Assembly: GCF_015278125.1 (NCBI RefSeq)
Contig: NZ_JADILO010000006.1
Span: forward strand, 62,001-126,000
Direction: 5' to 3'
Length of the DNA stretch: 64,000 nt
Origin: Vibrio fluminensis
GTDB lineage: Bacteria > Pseudomonadota > Gammaproteobacteria > Enterobacterales > Vibrionaceae
The position numbers and the translations under genes are program-made. The notes beneath the pieces were generated by a model that had not been told where the DNA came from, searched no databases, and saw only the letters and a program-made list of their open reading frames with translations. Positions 35,910 to 45,620 of this stretch are shown here, piece after piece; positions within the stretch are counted from its first letter, which is position 1; every line of letters begins with the position of its first letter.

Positions 35910-36783
35910 TGTAAGCAACGAACTAGACCTTCGTAAACATAACGCTGACGTGCAACCAGCTCCTGGTTTAAATCCAGATGAATACGAAAACAAAGAGATT
36001 GGCGCAGAGCTAACCAAAGCGGACATTAACCGCATGGCATGGCGCTCACTACTGCTCCAAGCATCATTCAACTACGAACGTATGCAGGCTTCTGGTTGGC
36101 TATACGGCCTACTACCTGCACTGAAGAAGATTCACACCAACAAAGCTGACCTTGCGAAATCTATGCAAGGCCACATGGGCTTCTTCAACACTCACCCATT
36201 CCTAGTAACGTTCGTTATGGGTGTGGTACTGGCGATGGAACGTTCTAAACAGAACATCAACAGTATCCAAAGTACCAAAATCGCAGTTGGTGCTCCAATG
36301 GGCGGTATCGGTGATGCAATGTTCTGGCTAACCCTACTACCAATCTGTGGTGGTATCGGTGCTGACCTTGCGCTGCAAGGCTCAATCATGGGTGCTGTGT
36401 TCTTCTTCGTACTATTTAACGTTGTGCACTTCGGTCTACGTTTTGGTCTAGCACACTACGCATACCGCATGGGTGTGGCGGCAATCCCAGTGATTAAAGC
36501 CAACACCAAGAAAGTCGGTCATGCAGCTTCAATGGTTGGTATGACGGTAATCGGCGCGCTTGTAGCAACGTATGTTCGCCTATCAACCACTGCTGAAATT
36601 ACGGCGGGTGATGCGGTAGTCAAACTACAAGCTGACGTTATCGACAAGCTAATGCCTGCGTTCCTACCACTGGTTTACACGCTATGTATGTACGCACTAG
36701 TTAAACGCGGTTGGAGCCCACTAAAACTTATCGGTATCACTGTAACACTAGGTATCGTTGGTCGCTTCATGGGCTTCCTATAA
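35899..36783 (+). CDS. agaE: PTS EIID, mannose/sorbose family
   Basis: 294 residues from ATG 35899, seven bases after GAGGAC; the TTG at 35893 is less likely. IID signatures: RMAWRSLLLQASFNYERMQASGW, FFNTHPFLVTFVMGVVLAME and GAPMGGIGDAMFW. It pairs with IIC to form the translocator; C-terminal half is membrane-embedded. A strong hairpin separates it from IIA. Confidence 0.92.
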   Translation: MESNVSNELDLRKHNADVQPAPGLNPDEYENKEIGAELTKADINRMAWRSLLLQASFNYERMQASGWLYGLLPALKKIHTNKADLAKSMQGHMGFFNTHPFLVTFVMGVVLAMERSKQNINSIQSTKIAVGAPMGGIGDAMFWLTLLPICGGIGADLALQGSIMGAVFFFVLFNVVHFGLRFGLAHYAYRMGVAAIPVIKANTKKVGHAASMVGMTVIGALVATYVRLSTTAEITAGDAVVKLQADVIDKLMPAFLPLVYTLCMYALVKRGWSPLKLIGITVTLGIVGRFMGFL

Positions 36784-36816
36784 CCCCTACTTTCTCCAAA
36801 CAATAAAAACGAAAAA

Positions 36817-36838
36817 TGGGGCTGACGAATCAGCCCCA
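36817..36838 (+). other. Intercistronic hairpin between EIID and EIIA
   Basis: TGGGGCTGA-CGAA-TCAGCCCCA: a perfect 9-bp stem with a CGAA tetraloop and no following T run. Better as an mRNA-stabilising or processing structure than a terminator. Confidence 0.6.
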
Positions 36839-36852
36839 ATAAGGAAACAAAA

Positions 36853-37282
36853 ATGATTGCTGTTATTTTATCTGGCCACGGTGGTTTTGCTTCAGGCATC
36901 GCAAAAGCGATTTTTCAGGTAATTGGTGAACAACCACAATTCAAATTTATCGACTTTCCAGAAGAGGCAACAACTCCACAACTTGAAGCGCAAATGCGCG
37001 AAGCAATCGCAGAAATTGATTCTGGCGAAGGCATTGTATTTCTGACTGACCTATTGGGTGGCACGCCTTTCCGTACAGCTTCACTACTAAGCCAAGAGCG
37101 TGACGACATTGAAGTTGTGACAGGCACAAACCTACAAATGGCAGCTGAGATGTTGCTTGAGCGTGATGAGCTCAACCTAATTGAATTCCGTGATCAAGCT
37201 TTGGAATGTGGTCATCGCGGAATTACCTCTCTAGCTGCAGAAATGGCAGCAAAATCAACACAGCAAGCAACGGTAGAAGAAG

Positions 37283-37293
<11 letters not shown>
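36853..37293 (+). CDS. agaF: PTS EIIA, mannose family
   Basis: 146 residues of the mannose-type IIA fold. The phosphorylated His is at residue 9 in ILSGHGGFASGI, and FLTDLLGGTPFRTAS is the family signature. It receives phosphate from HPr and passes it to IIB. An AAGGAAAC ribosome site is present; its 3' end overlaps agaA by 11 bases. Confidence 0.93.
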
Positions 37294-39333
<2,040 letters not shown>

Positions 39334-39407
39334 TCGCGTTTAAACCCTCAAGCAATTCTTCCTGAAAGCTTAAGGTTAACACCCTCCCCCCTATAGTCGG
39401 TGTTATT

Positions 39408-39440
39408 AAAAAGGGAGCCCCTAGTCAAGGCTCCCTTTTT
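39408..39440. terminator. Bidirectional terminator at the end of the aga operon
   Basis: AAAAAGGGAGCC and GGCTCCCTTTTT form a 12-bp stem with a nine-base loop. The stop codon of the convergent gene at 39421 sits in the loop, so its last codons make up the right arm. Confidence 0.92.
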
Positions 39441-40128
39441 CTATTTTGCATTTGTCCAGCGCTACCCAAGAAGAAGGTTCTCCTTCCAGAGTCAACGGAT
39501 AGATTAAGGTGTCAGGTTTGGCATAACTTAAACGATGTAGCCGTTCTGTAGTATGGTAACTGTCGAGGCCAGAAATAGTGACAAGCTGCAACGACTCGAC
39601 GTCTACATAACCATCAGGCATAACGGCTTTTTTCGCAATCCAAACACGCTCAATCTCGCCAATCACAAGCTCAGTTTGATTGGTTGCAATGGTGATGCGT
39701 TCAACCAACCTCATGCCCATTTTTAACGTGCTTTGCTGCACAAATGGCGCAGGGAAGTCATCGTCATACTCAGCAGTTAACCCAACCATATCAAACTCCG
39801 ACTGCGTCTTATCATAGCGAGCAGATGTCTGGTGCGCTTGTTGGGCAATATCAGAAGAGACGGCATTAATCGTGTAATAACCACCACTAATAATGTTTTC
39901 TAGAGTATGACGCTCCACGGAGTGAGGACGGGAAATAAAACCAATTAAAGCGGGTGACGAGCCTAAATGGATCACCGAGCTAACAATCGAGAGATTCTCA
40001 CACCCCTTCGAGTCAACAGTCCCAATCAAGTTAGCGCTTTTATAACCAACCACTGAGTTGATCAATTGCACCCGACCACGTTGATCCATCCCTTCTAAAG
40101 CTTGCTGATTAAGTTTGGCTAATCTCAT
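39421..40128 (-). CDS. Flavin reductase-like (flavoredoxin) family protein
   Basis: 235 residues with a split-barrel FMN-binding domain: LIGTVDSKGCENLSIVSSVIHLGSSPALIGFISRPHSVERHTLENI is the typical FMN-contact stretch (about 35-80) of the flavin-reductase-like family. Soluble, no partner oxygenase nearby. Function beyond FMN binding is not evident. Convergent with kbaY and separated from the upstream fasciclin gene by a 12-bp hairpin. Confidence 0.82.
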   Translation of the reverse strand: MRLAKLNQQALEGMDQRGRVQLINSVVGYKSANLIGTVDSKGCENLSIVSSVIHLGSSPALIGFISRPHSVERHTLENIISGGYYTINAVSSDIAQQAHQTSARYDKTQSEFDMVGLTAEYDDDFPAPFVQQSTLKMGMRLVERITIATNQTELVIGEIERVWIAKKAVMPDGYVDVESLQLVTISGLDSYHTTERLHRLSYAKPDTLIYPLTLEGEPSSWVALDKCKIEKGSLD

Positions 40129-40139
40129 ACATTTATAAG

Positions 40140-40167
40140 CGCGACTCCTCTACTTAGAAGAGCCGCG
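40140..40167 (-). other. Hairpin between fasciclin and flavin-reductase genes
   Basis: On the minus strand CGCGGCTCTTCT-AAGT-AGAGGAGTCGCG, 12 bp with two G-U pairs, 16 bases past the fasciclin stop and 12 before the next start. No T run; perhaps a weak terminator or processing hairpin. Confidence 0.5.
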
Positions 40168-40182
40168 GGTCATCCTTATTGA

Positions 40183-40683
40183 TTACTTTGGCATAATCAC
40201 AGTATCAATCACATGAATGACACCATTGCTCGCTTTGACGTCTGTGGCGACTACATTGGCATTATCAACCATCACTTTGTCACCATTAACCTTAATCATC
40301 ACATCTTGTCCTTGCACTGTAGTAGCTTTATCCAGCTTAACCACGTCAGCAGCCATCACTTTTCCTGGCACAACATGGTAAGTCAAAATTGCTACCAACT
40401 TGTCTTTGTTTTCTGGCTTGAGCAACATTTCAACGGTGCCTTCTGGTAGTTTTGCAAACGCGTCATCCGTTGGCGCAAATACCGTAAATGGACCGTCACC
40501 TTTCAGTGTTTCAACTAAGCCTGCCGCTTTTACCGCTGCCACCAACGTAGTAAATGAACCATTTTCAACCGCAACATCAACAATGTCTGCTTTCTTCATT
40601 CCATGGTCGTGAGCTTGTGCCGATGAGAGCATAACAAGCGTCGCAAACAAGGTGGTCATAGAAACTAAGATGCGTTTTAACAT
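40183..40683 (-). CDS. Secreted fasciclin (FAS1) domain protein
   Basis: 166 residues: signal peptide ending near SAQA-HDHG, then one FAS1 domain (about 33-166) with both conserved boxes, [15 protein letters not shown] and [14 protein letters not shown], and the central YHVV motif. Such periplasmic or secreted proteins are linked to adhesion or matrix binding, but the role in Vibrio is not established. The preceding flavin reductase-like gene is on the same strand downstream. Confidence 0.9.
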   Translation of the reverse strand: MLKRILVSMTTLFATLVMLSSAQAHDHGMKKADIVDVAVENGSFTTLVAAVKAAGLVETLKGDGPFTVFAPTDDAFAKLPEGTVEMLLKPENKDKLVAILTYHVVPGKVMAADVVKLDKATTVQGQDVMIKVNGDKVMVDNANVVATDVKASNGVIHVIDTVIMPK

Positions 40684-40829
40684 AGATACTTTCCTCTGTA
40701 ATGAATTCGGAAACGACTGTTTCCATCCAATCGAAGGTGTTCTACGGCAACAAGCTTTTAAGCGATCAATTGATCGTTTCAGCTAAAGTTGAGGTATCTG
40801 TTATCAGTTTGCATTCTAAGGAGCAGAAA

Positions 40830-41135
40830 ATGGCAATGTCGCTACACACACTCGAACAGTTTTTCTATCTCGATAAACTGGTTGTTCACTCTTTAGATTT
40901 ATCACTTTATCAAGTCTCGGTTGAGGTCGATGGAGAGGAGCATTTTATTATCGACGATAAGGGTAAAATGTTACGCGCCTTCTCAATTGTTGAGCTGCAA
41001 AAACAGTGTGCCAATCTTAATGCAAAGAAATGGGTATTAAGGCAGCAAAGCGCCTACGACGAAATGGTTGGCGCGCCGATTCGTCAGCAAGACAATACGC
41101 TGGAGGTGCCGCTTGGCAACAATAAGCTCTACTAG
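40830..41135 (+). CDS. DUF6482-like small protein
   Basis: 101 residues from ATG 40830, which follows a near-perfect AAGGAG site seven bases away; the longer reading from 40701 would overlap the fasciclin promoter. The sequence is soluble with alternating charged residues (LDLSLYQVSVEVDGEEHFIIDDKGK) and a C-terminal LEVPLGNNKLY. I place it in the DUF6482 group seen in Vibrio with moderate confidence; function unknown. Confidence 0.65.
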   Translation: MAMSLHTLEQFFYLDKLVVHSLDLSLYQVSVEVDGEEHFIIDDKGKMLRAFSIVELQKQCANLNAKKWVLRQQSAYDEMVGAPIRQQDNTLEVPLGNNKLY

Positions 41136-41167
41136 CCTCAACGAAGTAAAACCATGCCAAACTCGCA

Positions 41168-41199
41168 ATAAAAAACCGCACCTATCCGGCGCGGTTTTG
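41168..41199. terminator. Bidirectional terminator
   Basis: AAAACCGC/GCGGTTTT stem between the convergent DUF6482-like and sohB genes, with A run before and T run after. Confidence 0.8.
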
Positions 41200-41225
41200 C
41201 ATAATGTTCAGCAGAGAGCCACTGA

Positions 41226-42287
41226 TTAAACGATTGGTCGTTGACCACGGTCGATCAATTTCATCAACACATTGTCAGCCGCTTCGCCCATTAGAGCCGC
41301 AAGCTTCGAGGTGATCTTTTTCTTCTCTACATAGTGAATCGCTAGCACTGTCTTATCTTTACATGCTTCAACGACGATATCGTCAGAAGTTTTAATCTCA
41401 TCCACTAAACCGAGTGTCAGAGCTTGTGAACCAAACCAGTGTTCACCAGTCGCCACTTTTTCAAGGTCTAAATCTGGGCGACGTTCACGGATAAAGTCTT
41501 TAAACAGTACATGAGTCTCTTCAAGCTCTTGCTTGAACTTCTCACGCGCTTTATCGGTGTTTTCGCCAAACATGGTTAGAGTGCGCTTGTACTCACCTGC
41601 GGTTAGCTGTTCATACTCAATATCATACTTTTTCAGTACTTTATTAAAGTTAGGCAGCTGAGCAATAACGCCAATTGAACCCACAATGGCAAACGGCGCA
41701 GAGACAATTTTATCTGCGATACACGCCATCATATAGCCGCCGCTTGCCGCCACTTTATCTACCGAAATAGTTAAAGGCAGACCCGCAGCTTTAAGGCGAT
41801 CCAGTTGTGATGACGCCAAACCGTAGCCATGCACCATACCACCGCCGGACTCCAGACGTAGCAACACTTCGTCACCTTCGCGCGCCACAGCCAGAATCGC
41901 TGTTACTTCTTCACGCAGAGAAGCGACTTCTTTGGCATCAATGCTGCCTTTGAAATCCAGCACAAACAGGTGCGGCTCACGCTTGCTCTCAAGCTCACCC
42001 TCTTTCGCGGCTTTTTTGATCTCTTTGTCGCGCGCTTTGTTCTTCTCTTTTTCGCTCTTTTTCTCTGCCTTATCACGAGCTTTAAGGAAAGCATCGTCAT
42101 GCAGATGATGTTCTAACTGCTCAACCGTATGTTTGTGTTGCTCAGTTAGGTTGGTGATTTCCAATTCACCTTTTGCAGCACCGCTTCTGCCACCAGCACT
42201 TTTAGCAATAATTAAAATCGCTACTAATGCGACTACTACTGTCACAATCTTGGCTAAAAATAGCCCGTAGTCCAACAAAAATTCCAA
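41226..42287 (-). CDS. sohB: Inner-membrane protease SohB (S49 family)
   Basis: A 353-residue signal-peptide-peptidase-A-type serine protease. One N-terminal membrane segment (LFLAKIVTVVVALVAILIIA), a charged Lys/Glu-rich linker (about 60-105), then the S49 domain. The nucleophile is the Ser of DKVAASGGYMMAC and the general base the Lys of AGEYKRTLTMFG. The start is taken as TTG 42287 (LEFLLDYG), after AGAGGA and aligned with E. coli SohB (349); the extension to 42332 adds 15 unmatched residues and enters the repeat. Confidence 0.92.
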   Translation of the reverse strand: MEFLLDYGLFLAKIVTVVVALVAILIIAKSAGGRSGAAKGELEITNLTEQHKHTVEQLEHHLHDDAFLKARDKAEKKSEKEKNKARDKEIKKAAKEGELESKREPHLFVLDFKGSIDAKEVASLREEVTAILAVAREGDEVLLRLESGGGMVHGYGLASSQLDRLKAAGLPLTISVDKVAASGGYMMACIADKIVSAPFAIVGSIGVIAQLPNFNKVLKKYDIEYEQLTAGEYKRTLTMFGENTDKAREKFKQELEETHVLFKDFIRERRPDLDLEKVATGEHWFGSQALTLGLVDEIKTSDDIVVEACKDKTVLAIHYVEKKKITSKLAALMGEAADNVLMKLIDRGQRPIV

Positions 42288-42323
42288 GCTGAATATCCTC
42301 TCAATGTGCGAATTAGTGTATTG

Positions 42324-42505
42324 TATACCCAAGTAACCTCAAGGTGCGAGCTTCAGCGAGAATGTCTTGGTTTGTAGGCTAGGCGGTGATGTGAAGATCT
42401 AGTGGGTCTAAATCAAACATCACCAACAAAGTATACAAACCAAGACAACTCGCCCTTCGGGAGCGGGCCACTAAACCGATTTTAGCGTCAAATAACTTGG
42501 CAATA
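42324..42505. repeat. 182-bp structured repeat in the sohB/yciK divergent region
   Basis: Ends TATACCCAAGT and, inverted, TATTGCCAAGT. It contains a perfect 14-bp inverted repeat (42363-42376 with 42434-42447), extended by GCGAG/CTCGC outside and an 8-bp GGTGATGT/ACATCACC inside (42385/42424), so the whole folds as one long hairpin. A partial copy of its left end is at 27533. No coding capacity. Confidence 0.65.
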
Positions 42506-42641
42506 GAATGCTATTCCACTGCATTATTTTCCTTAAACTCGAATTAGTGACTACGCTCTGAATTCTGTACCTGGAGGTCACTTGGGCATAACCACTTGTC
42601 ACGAAGACGAAAAGCAGTTCATAACAATAAGGAAGCATAGC

Positions 42642-43385
42642 GTGGATTATTCAGTTGCTGATAACGCTTTAAAAGATAAAGTCATTCTAATTACTGGTGC
42701 TGGAGCTGGCATCGGTAAACAAGCTGCAATCAGCTTTGCCGAGCATGGTGCAACCGTGATCTTACTCGGTCGTACTGTAAAGAAGCTTGAGCAAACTTAT
42801 GATGAGATTGAGAGTGCTGGCTACCCTCAACCGGCAATCATTCCACTCGATATGAAAGGGGCGACAAAACAGAACTATCTGGATATGGTCGACACCATTG
42901 AAAGCCAGTTTGGTCGTTTAGATGGCGTACTGCACAATGCCAGTATTCTCGGCGTGATCAGCCCATTTGATCAAATCGGCGAAGACAGCTTTGACGATGT
43001 GATGCAGGTAAACGTCAAAGCACAATTCCTACTGTCACAAGCCTTATTGCCTCTACTGCGCAAATCAGACGACGCACGCATGGTCTTTACCTCATCAACC
43101 GTTGGTCATATCGGTCGAGCTTTCTGGGGCACATACGCCATGTCTAAATTTGCGACCGAAGGCATGATGCAAGTACTGGCAGATGAGTTAAGCGATACTA
43201 ATATCCGAGTTAATGCGATTAACCCAGGTGGTACACGTACTGGCATGCGCGCCAAAGCGTTCCCTGCCGAAGACACCGATTTGCTCAAGACACCAGCGGA
43301 TATCATGCCGCTCTATCTTTACTTGATGGCGCCAGAAGGCAAACAAGTACATGGGCAATGTATCGACGCCCAACCTAAGAAATAG
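42642..43385 (+). CDS. yciK: Short-chain dehydrogenase YciK
   Basis: A 247-residue SDR. Cofactor motif ITGAGAGIGKQAA, NNAG-type LHNASILG, the catalytic Ser in VFTSSTVGHIG and YxxxK in TYAMSKFATEG are intact; the C-terminus NPGGTRTGMRAKAFPAED-DLLKTPADIMPLYLYLM is specific to YciK. The GTG at 42642 follows AAGGAAG; the upstream extension has no support. The sohB-yciK neighbourhood is also seen in E. coli. Confidence 0.92.
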   Translation: MDYSVADNALKDKVILITGAGAGIGKQAAISFAEHGATVILLGRTVKKLEQTYDEIESAGYPQPAIIPLDMKGATKQNYLDMVDTIESQFGRLDGVLHNASILGVISPFDQIGEDSFDDVMQVNVKAQFLLSQALLPLLRKSDDARMVFTSSTVGHIGRAFWGTYAMSKFATEGMMQVLADELSDTNIRVNAINPGGTRTGMRAKAFPAEDTDLLKTPADIMPLYLYLMAPEGKQVHGQCIDAQPKK

Positions 43386-43398
43386 TTTATTTAAAATC

Positions 43399-43429
43399 AA
43401 CGCCTTGCAACTCAGCAAGGCGTTTTTTT
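43399..43429 (+). terminator. Terminator of yciK
   Basis: AACGCCTTGC-AACTCA-GCAAGGCGTT with seven T. Confidence 0.92.
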
Positions 43430-43467
43430 ATTTCCGCCCTATTGCAGTGATTGCCAGATAAATTATA

Positions 43468-43483
43468 CTGTATAGATATACAG
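43468..43483. promoter_or_regulatory. LexA (SOS) box of imuA-imuB-dnaE2
   Basis: CTGTATAGATATACAG, an exact CTGT-N8-ACAG palindrome in a TA-rich setting, 23 bases before the imuA start. It places the mutasome under SOS control. Confidence 0.93.
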
Positions 43484-43506
43484 GTATATTTATTCAACAA
43501 CTGCCT

Positions 43507-44184
43507 ATGTCCGAACTGATTGAACATCTAAAACAGAAGCACTGGCTATGGCAAGGTAATGCCCAAAATCAGCCAACAGAAACCTATTCAACCGGTTTTG
43601 CGTTGCTCGATAGCAAGCTGGAAGGCGGCTTTCCTAAGCATGGTGTGATTGAGCTACAAAGCGACTCTGGTATCGGTGAATTACGCTTATTGCTGCCTCA
43701 CCTACTGGCAAGTAGCGAAGAGCGCATGAGTGTATTTATTCAGCCTCCCGGCTACTTGTGCGCCGAGATGTTAGTGGAACAAGGCTTTGACCTCAACCAA
43801 ATTTTACTTATCTACCCAGAGACCCCACAACACGCCTTGTGGGCAGCCGAGCAATGTTTAAAAAGTGGCACTTGTAGCAACGTTCTACTGTGGCAATCGG
43901 AATTGGAAGTTCACCAAGCACGCCGTTTACAAGTAGCAAGTGAAACCGGTCATTGTCTTCACTTTCTGTTTAAGCAAGCCCAGCAAGATATCTTCTCTCT
44001 ACCTGTCAGTTTAAGTATGCGCTTAGAGCCGCACCATCATGGCTTAACCATCACCATTACTAAGCGTAAAGGCGGCTGGTCACATGGCTCTTTTGTGCTG
44101 GATATGCGCACGCGTTGGTCCCAACTCGCAATCACACAACCAGAACCTGTGGTGATCCCTTTCCCGCTACGCAAACAAGGTTAA
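43507..44184 (+). CDS. imuA: Translesion-synthesis accessory protein ImuA
   Basis: 225 residues, RecA/SulA-like. FALLDSKLEGGFPKHGVIEL is the N-terminal core, but no intact Walker A GxxxxGKT follows it (SDSGIGELRLL), as usual in ImuA. It partners ImuB and DnaE2 in mutagenic repair. First gene of the SOS operon, three bases before imuB. Confidence 0.9.
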   Translation: MSELIEHLKQKHWLWQGNAQNQPTETYSTGFALLDSKLEGGFPKHGVIELQSDSGIGELRLLLPHLLASSEERMSVFIQPPGYLCAEMLVEQGFDLNQILLIYPETPQHALWAAEQCLKSGTCSNVLLWQSELEVHQARRLQVASETGHCLHFLFKQAQQDIFSLPVSLSMRLEPHHHGLTITITKRKGGWSHGSFVLDMRTRWSQLAITQPEPVVIPFPLRKQG

Positions 44185-44187
44185 ACC

Positions 44188-45606
44188 ATGCAGTTGTGGC
44201 TTTACCTTCATTTTCCAGCTTTGCAGCTGGATGCCCTGTTTGCCGAACAAAACGATCAAACGAACGTCGATGATCAAGCCATGGTGATCGTCGATGGGCA
44301 GCGTTTTCAAATCGTACAGGCGAATCCAATGGCGCTCGAACATGGGATTAAAATTGGCATGGGACTGGGAAGTGCCAGCGCGCTTTGCCACCAGTTGCAA
44401 GTCCACCCTTACCAAGTAGAGCAAGAGCGGCAAACCTTGGTTGATATTGCCCAGTGGCTCTATCTCGTCACCTCCGATATCGTTCTCGTGCCACCGCAAG
44501 GCATACTACTAAAAGTCAGTGACATGCTCTGCTTATATGGCGGCATTGAACGCTATTGGCAAAGCTTGTCTCAGCACCTTAATCAACTGGGTTACCGTTA
44601 TAGCTATTCCACCGGATTTTCGCCCTATTCGGCAATTTTACTCGCCAAATCAGCGAAAATGCTTATTTCTAGCGACAACGCGCAGCTATTGGAATGCATT
44701 AAAACTTACCCGCTGAGTGCCACTGAACTGGCGAGAAAACAAGTGGCTGCGCTACAACGCGTAGGAGTTAACAACTTAGCCGAGCTACTGAGTCTACCAA
44801 TGGCGGAATTAGCACGTCGTTTTGATATCGATTTGGTCAACTACGTAGGGCGTCTACTCGGGCAATTTAAGCACCCGCTCGATTTTTATCACCCACCAGA
44901 GAAGTTTCACAGCTATCTAGAGCTTTTGTATGAAATTGAAAATATTCAGTGGCTTGAGCGCCCACTGAAAAAACTGTTAGAGCGTTTAGAACTATTTCTC
45001 ACCCTGCGCAATCATGTCGCTTATGAGTTGCAACTTACGCTGCATCAGCGCGATAAACAGAGTGACACCATCCGCTTTACCTCCGCCTGTGGTGATTATA
45101 TGGCAAAGCACTGGCTCAAGTTGTGCCAGCTAACTTTAGAATCACTCAAGCTCAAAGCGCCGGTGCAAGGTCTAACCTTAGCGATCGTACGTGGCGGTGC
45201 GTTAGAGGCGACCAGCCGCGATATGTTTAATGGTCCACAAGGGCAGCAAACCCCACTGGAATTGATCGGCTTATTGCAAGCCAAACTGGGTAAAGAGAAT
45301 GTACGCAAAGTCGCGCTTAGCCATGACCCACGGCCAGAGAAAGCGACTCAACTGTGTGACCCAACGCTGCCTATACCAAGCAAACCGCACGTGGCTCGCT
45401 GTCGACCAAGTTTTCTGTTACCTACTCCTGAGCCACTACAAGAAAAAGTCTCAATCGTACAAGGTCCTGAGCGCTTTGTGACTGGTTGGTGGGATGGTGA
45501 TGACATCACGCGAGATTACTTTATTGCCCGTAGCAATACCGGTCGCTGGTTATGGGTGTTTCGCAATCAAGATAAACAGTGGTTTCTCCACGGACAATTT
45601 AGTTAA
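44188..45606 (+). CDS. imuB: Y-family polymerase-like protein ImuB
   Basis: 472 residues. The Y-family fold is evident, but the first catalytic acidic motif of the DCDCFYAS type reads YLHFPALQLDAL and the SIDE motif reads VSDMLCLYGG, so the polymerase site is gone. ImuB is known as a scaffold that links the sliding clamp, ImuA and DnaE2. Starts three bases after imuA. Confidence 0.92.
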   Translation: MQLWLYLHFPALQLDALFAEQNDQTNVDDQAMVIVDGQRFQIVQANPMALEHGIKIGMGLGSASALCHQLQVHPYQVEQERQTLVDIAQWLYLVTSDIVLVPPQGILLKVSDMLCLYGGIERYWQSLSQHLNQLGYRYSYSTGFSPYSAILLAKSAKMLISSDNAQLLECIKTYPLSATELARKQVAALQRVGVNNLAELLSLPMAELARRFDIDLVNYVGRLLGQFKHPLDFYHPPEKFHSYLELLYEIENIQWLERPLKKLLERLELFLTLRNHVAYELQLTLHQRDKQSDTIRFTSACGDYMAKHWLKLCQLTLESLKLKAPVQGLTLAIVRGGALEATSRDMFNGPQGQQTPLELIGLLQAKLGKENVRKVALSHDPRPEKATQLCDPTLPIPSKPHVARCRPSFLLPTPEPLQEKVSIVQGPERFVTGWWDGDDITRDYFIARSNTGRWLWVFRNQDKQWFLHGQFS

Positions 45607-45620
45607 CACGGAGTCACCTC

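Noticed and set aside
42582..42641. N-terminal extension of yciK
   Set aside because: The 20 extra residues have no family match, and the GTG at 42642 has a proper ribosome site.
44188..45606. ImuB as an active Y-family polymerase
   Set aside because: Both acidic catalytic motifs are replaced, so a scaffold role is the better reading.
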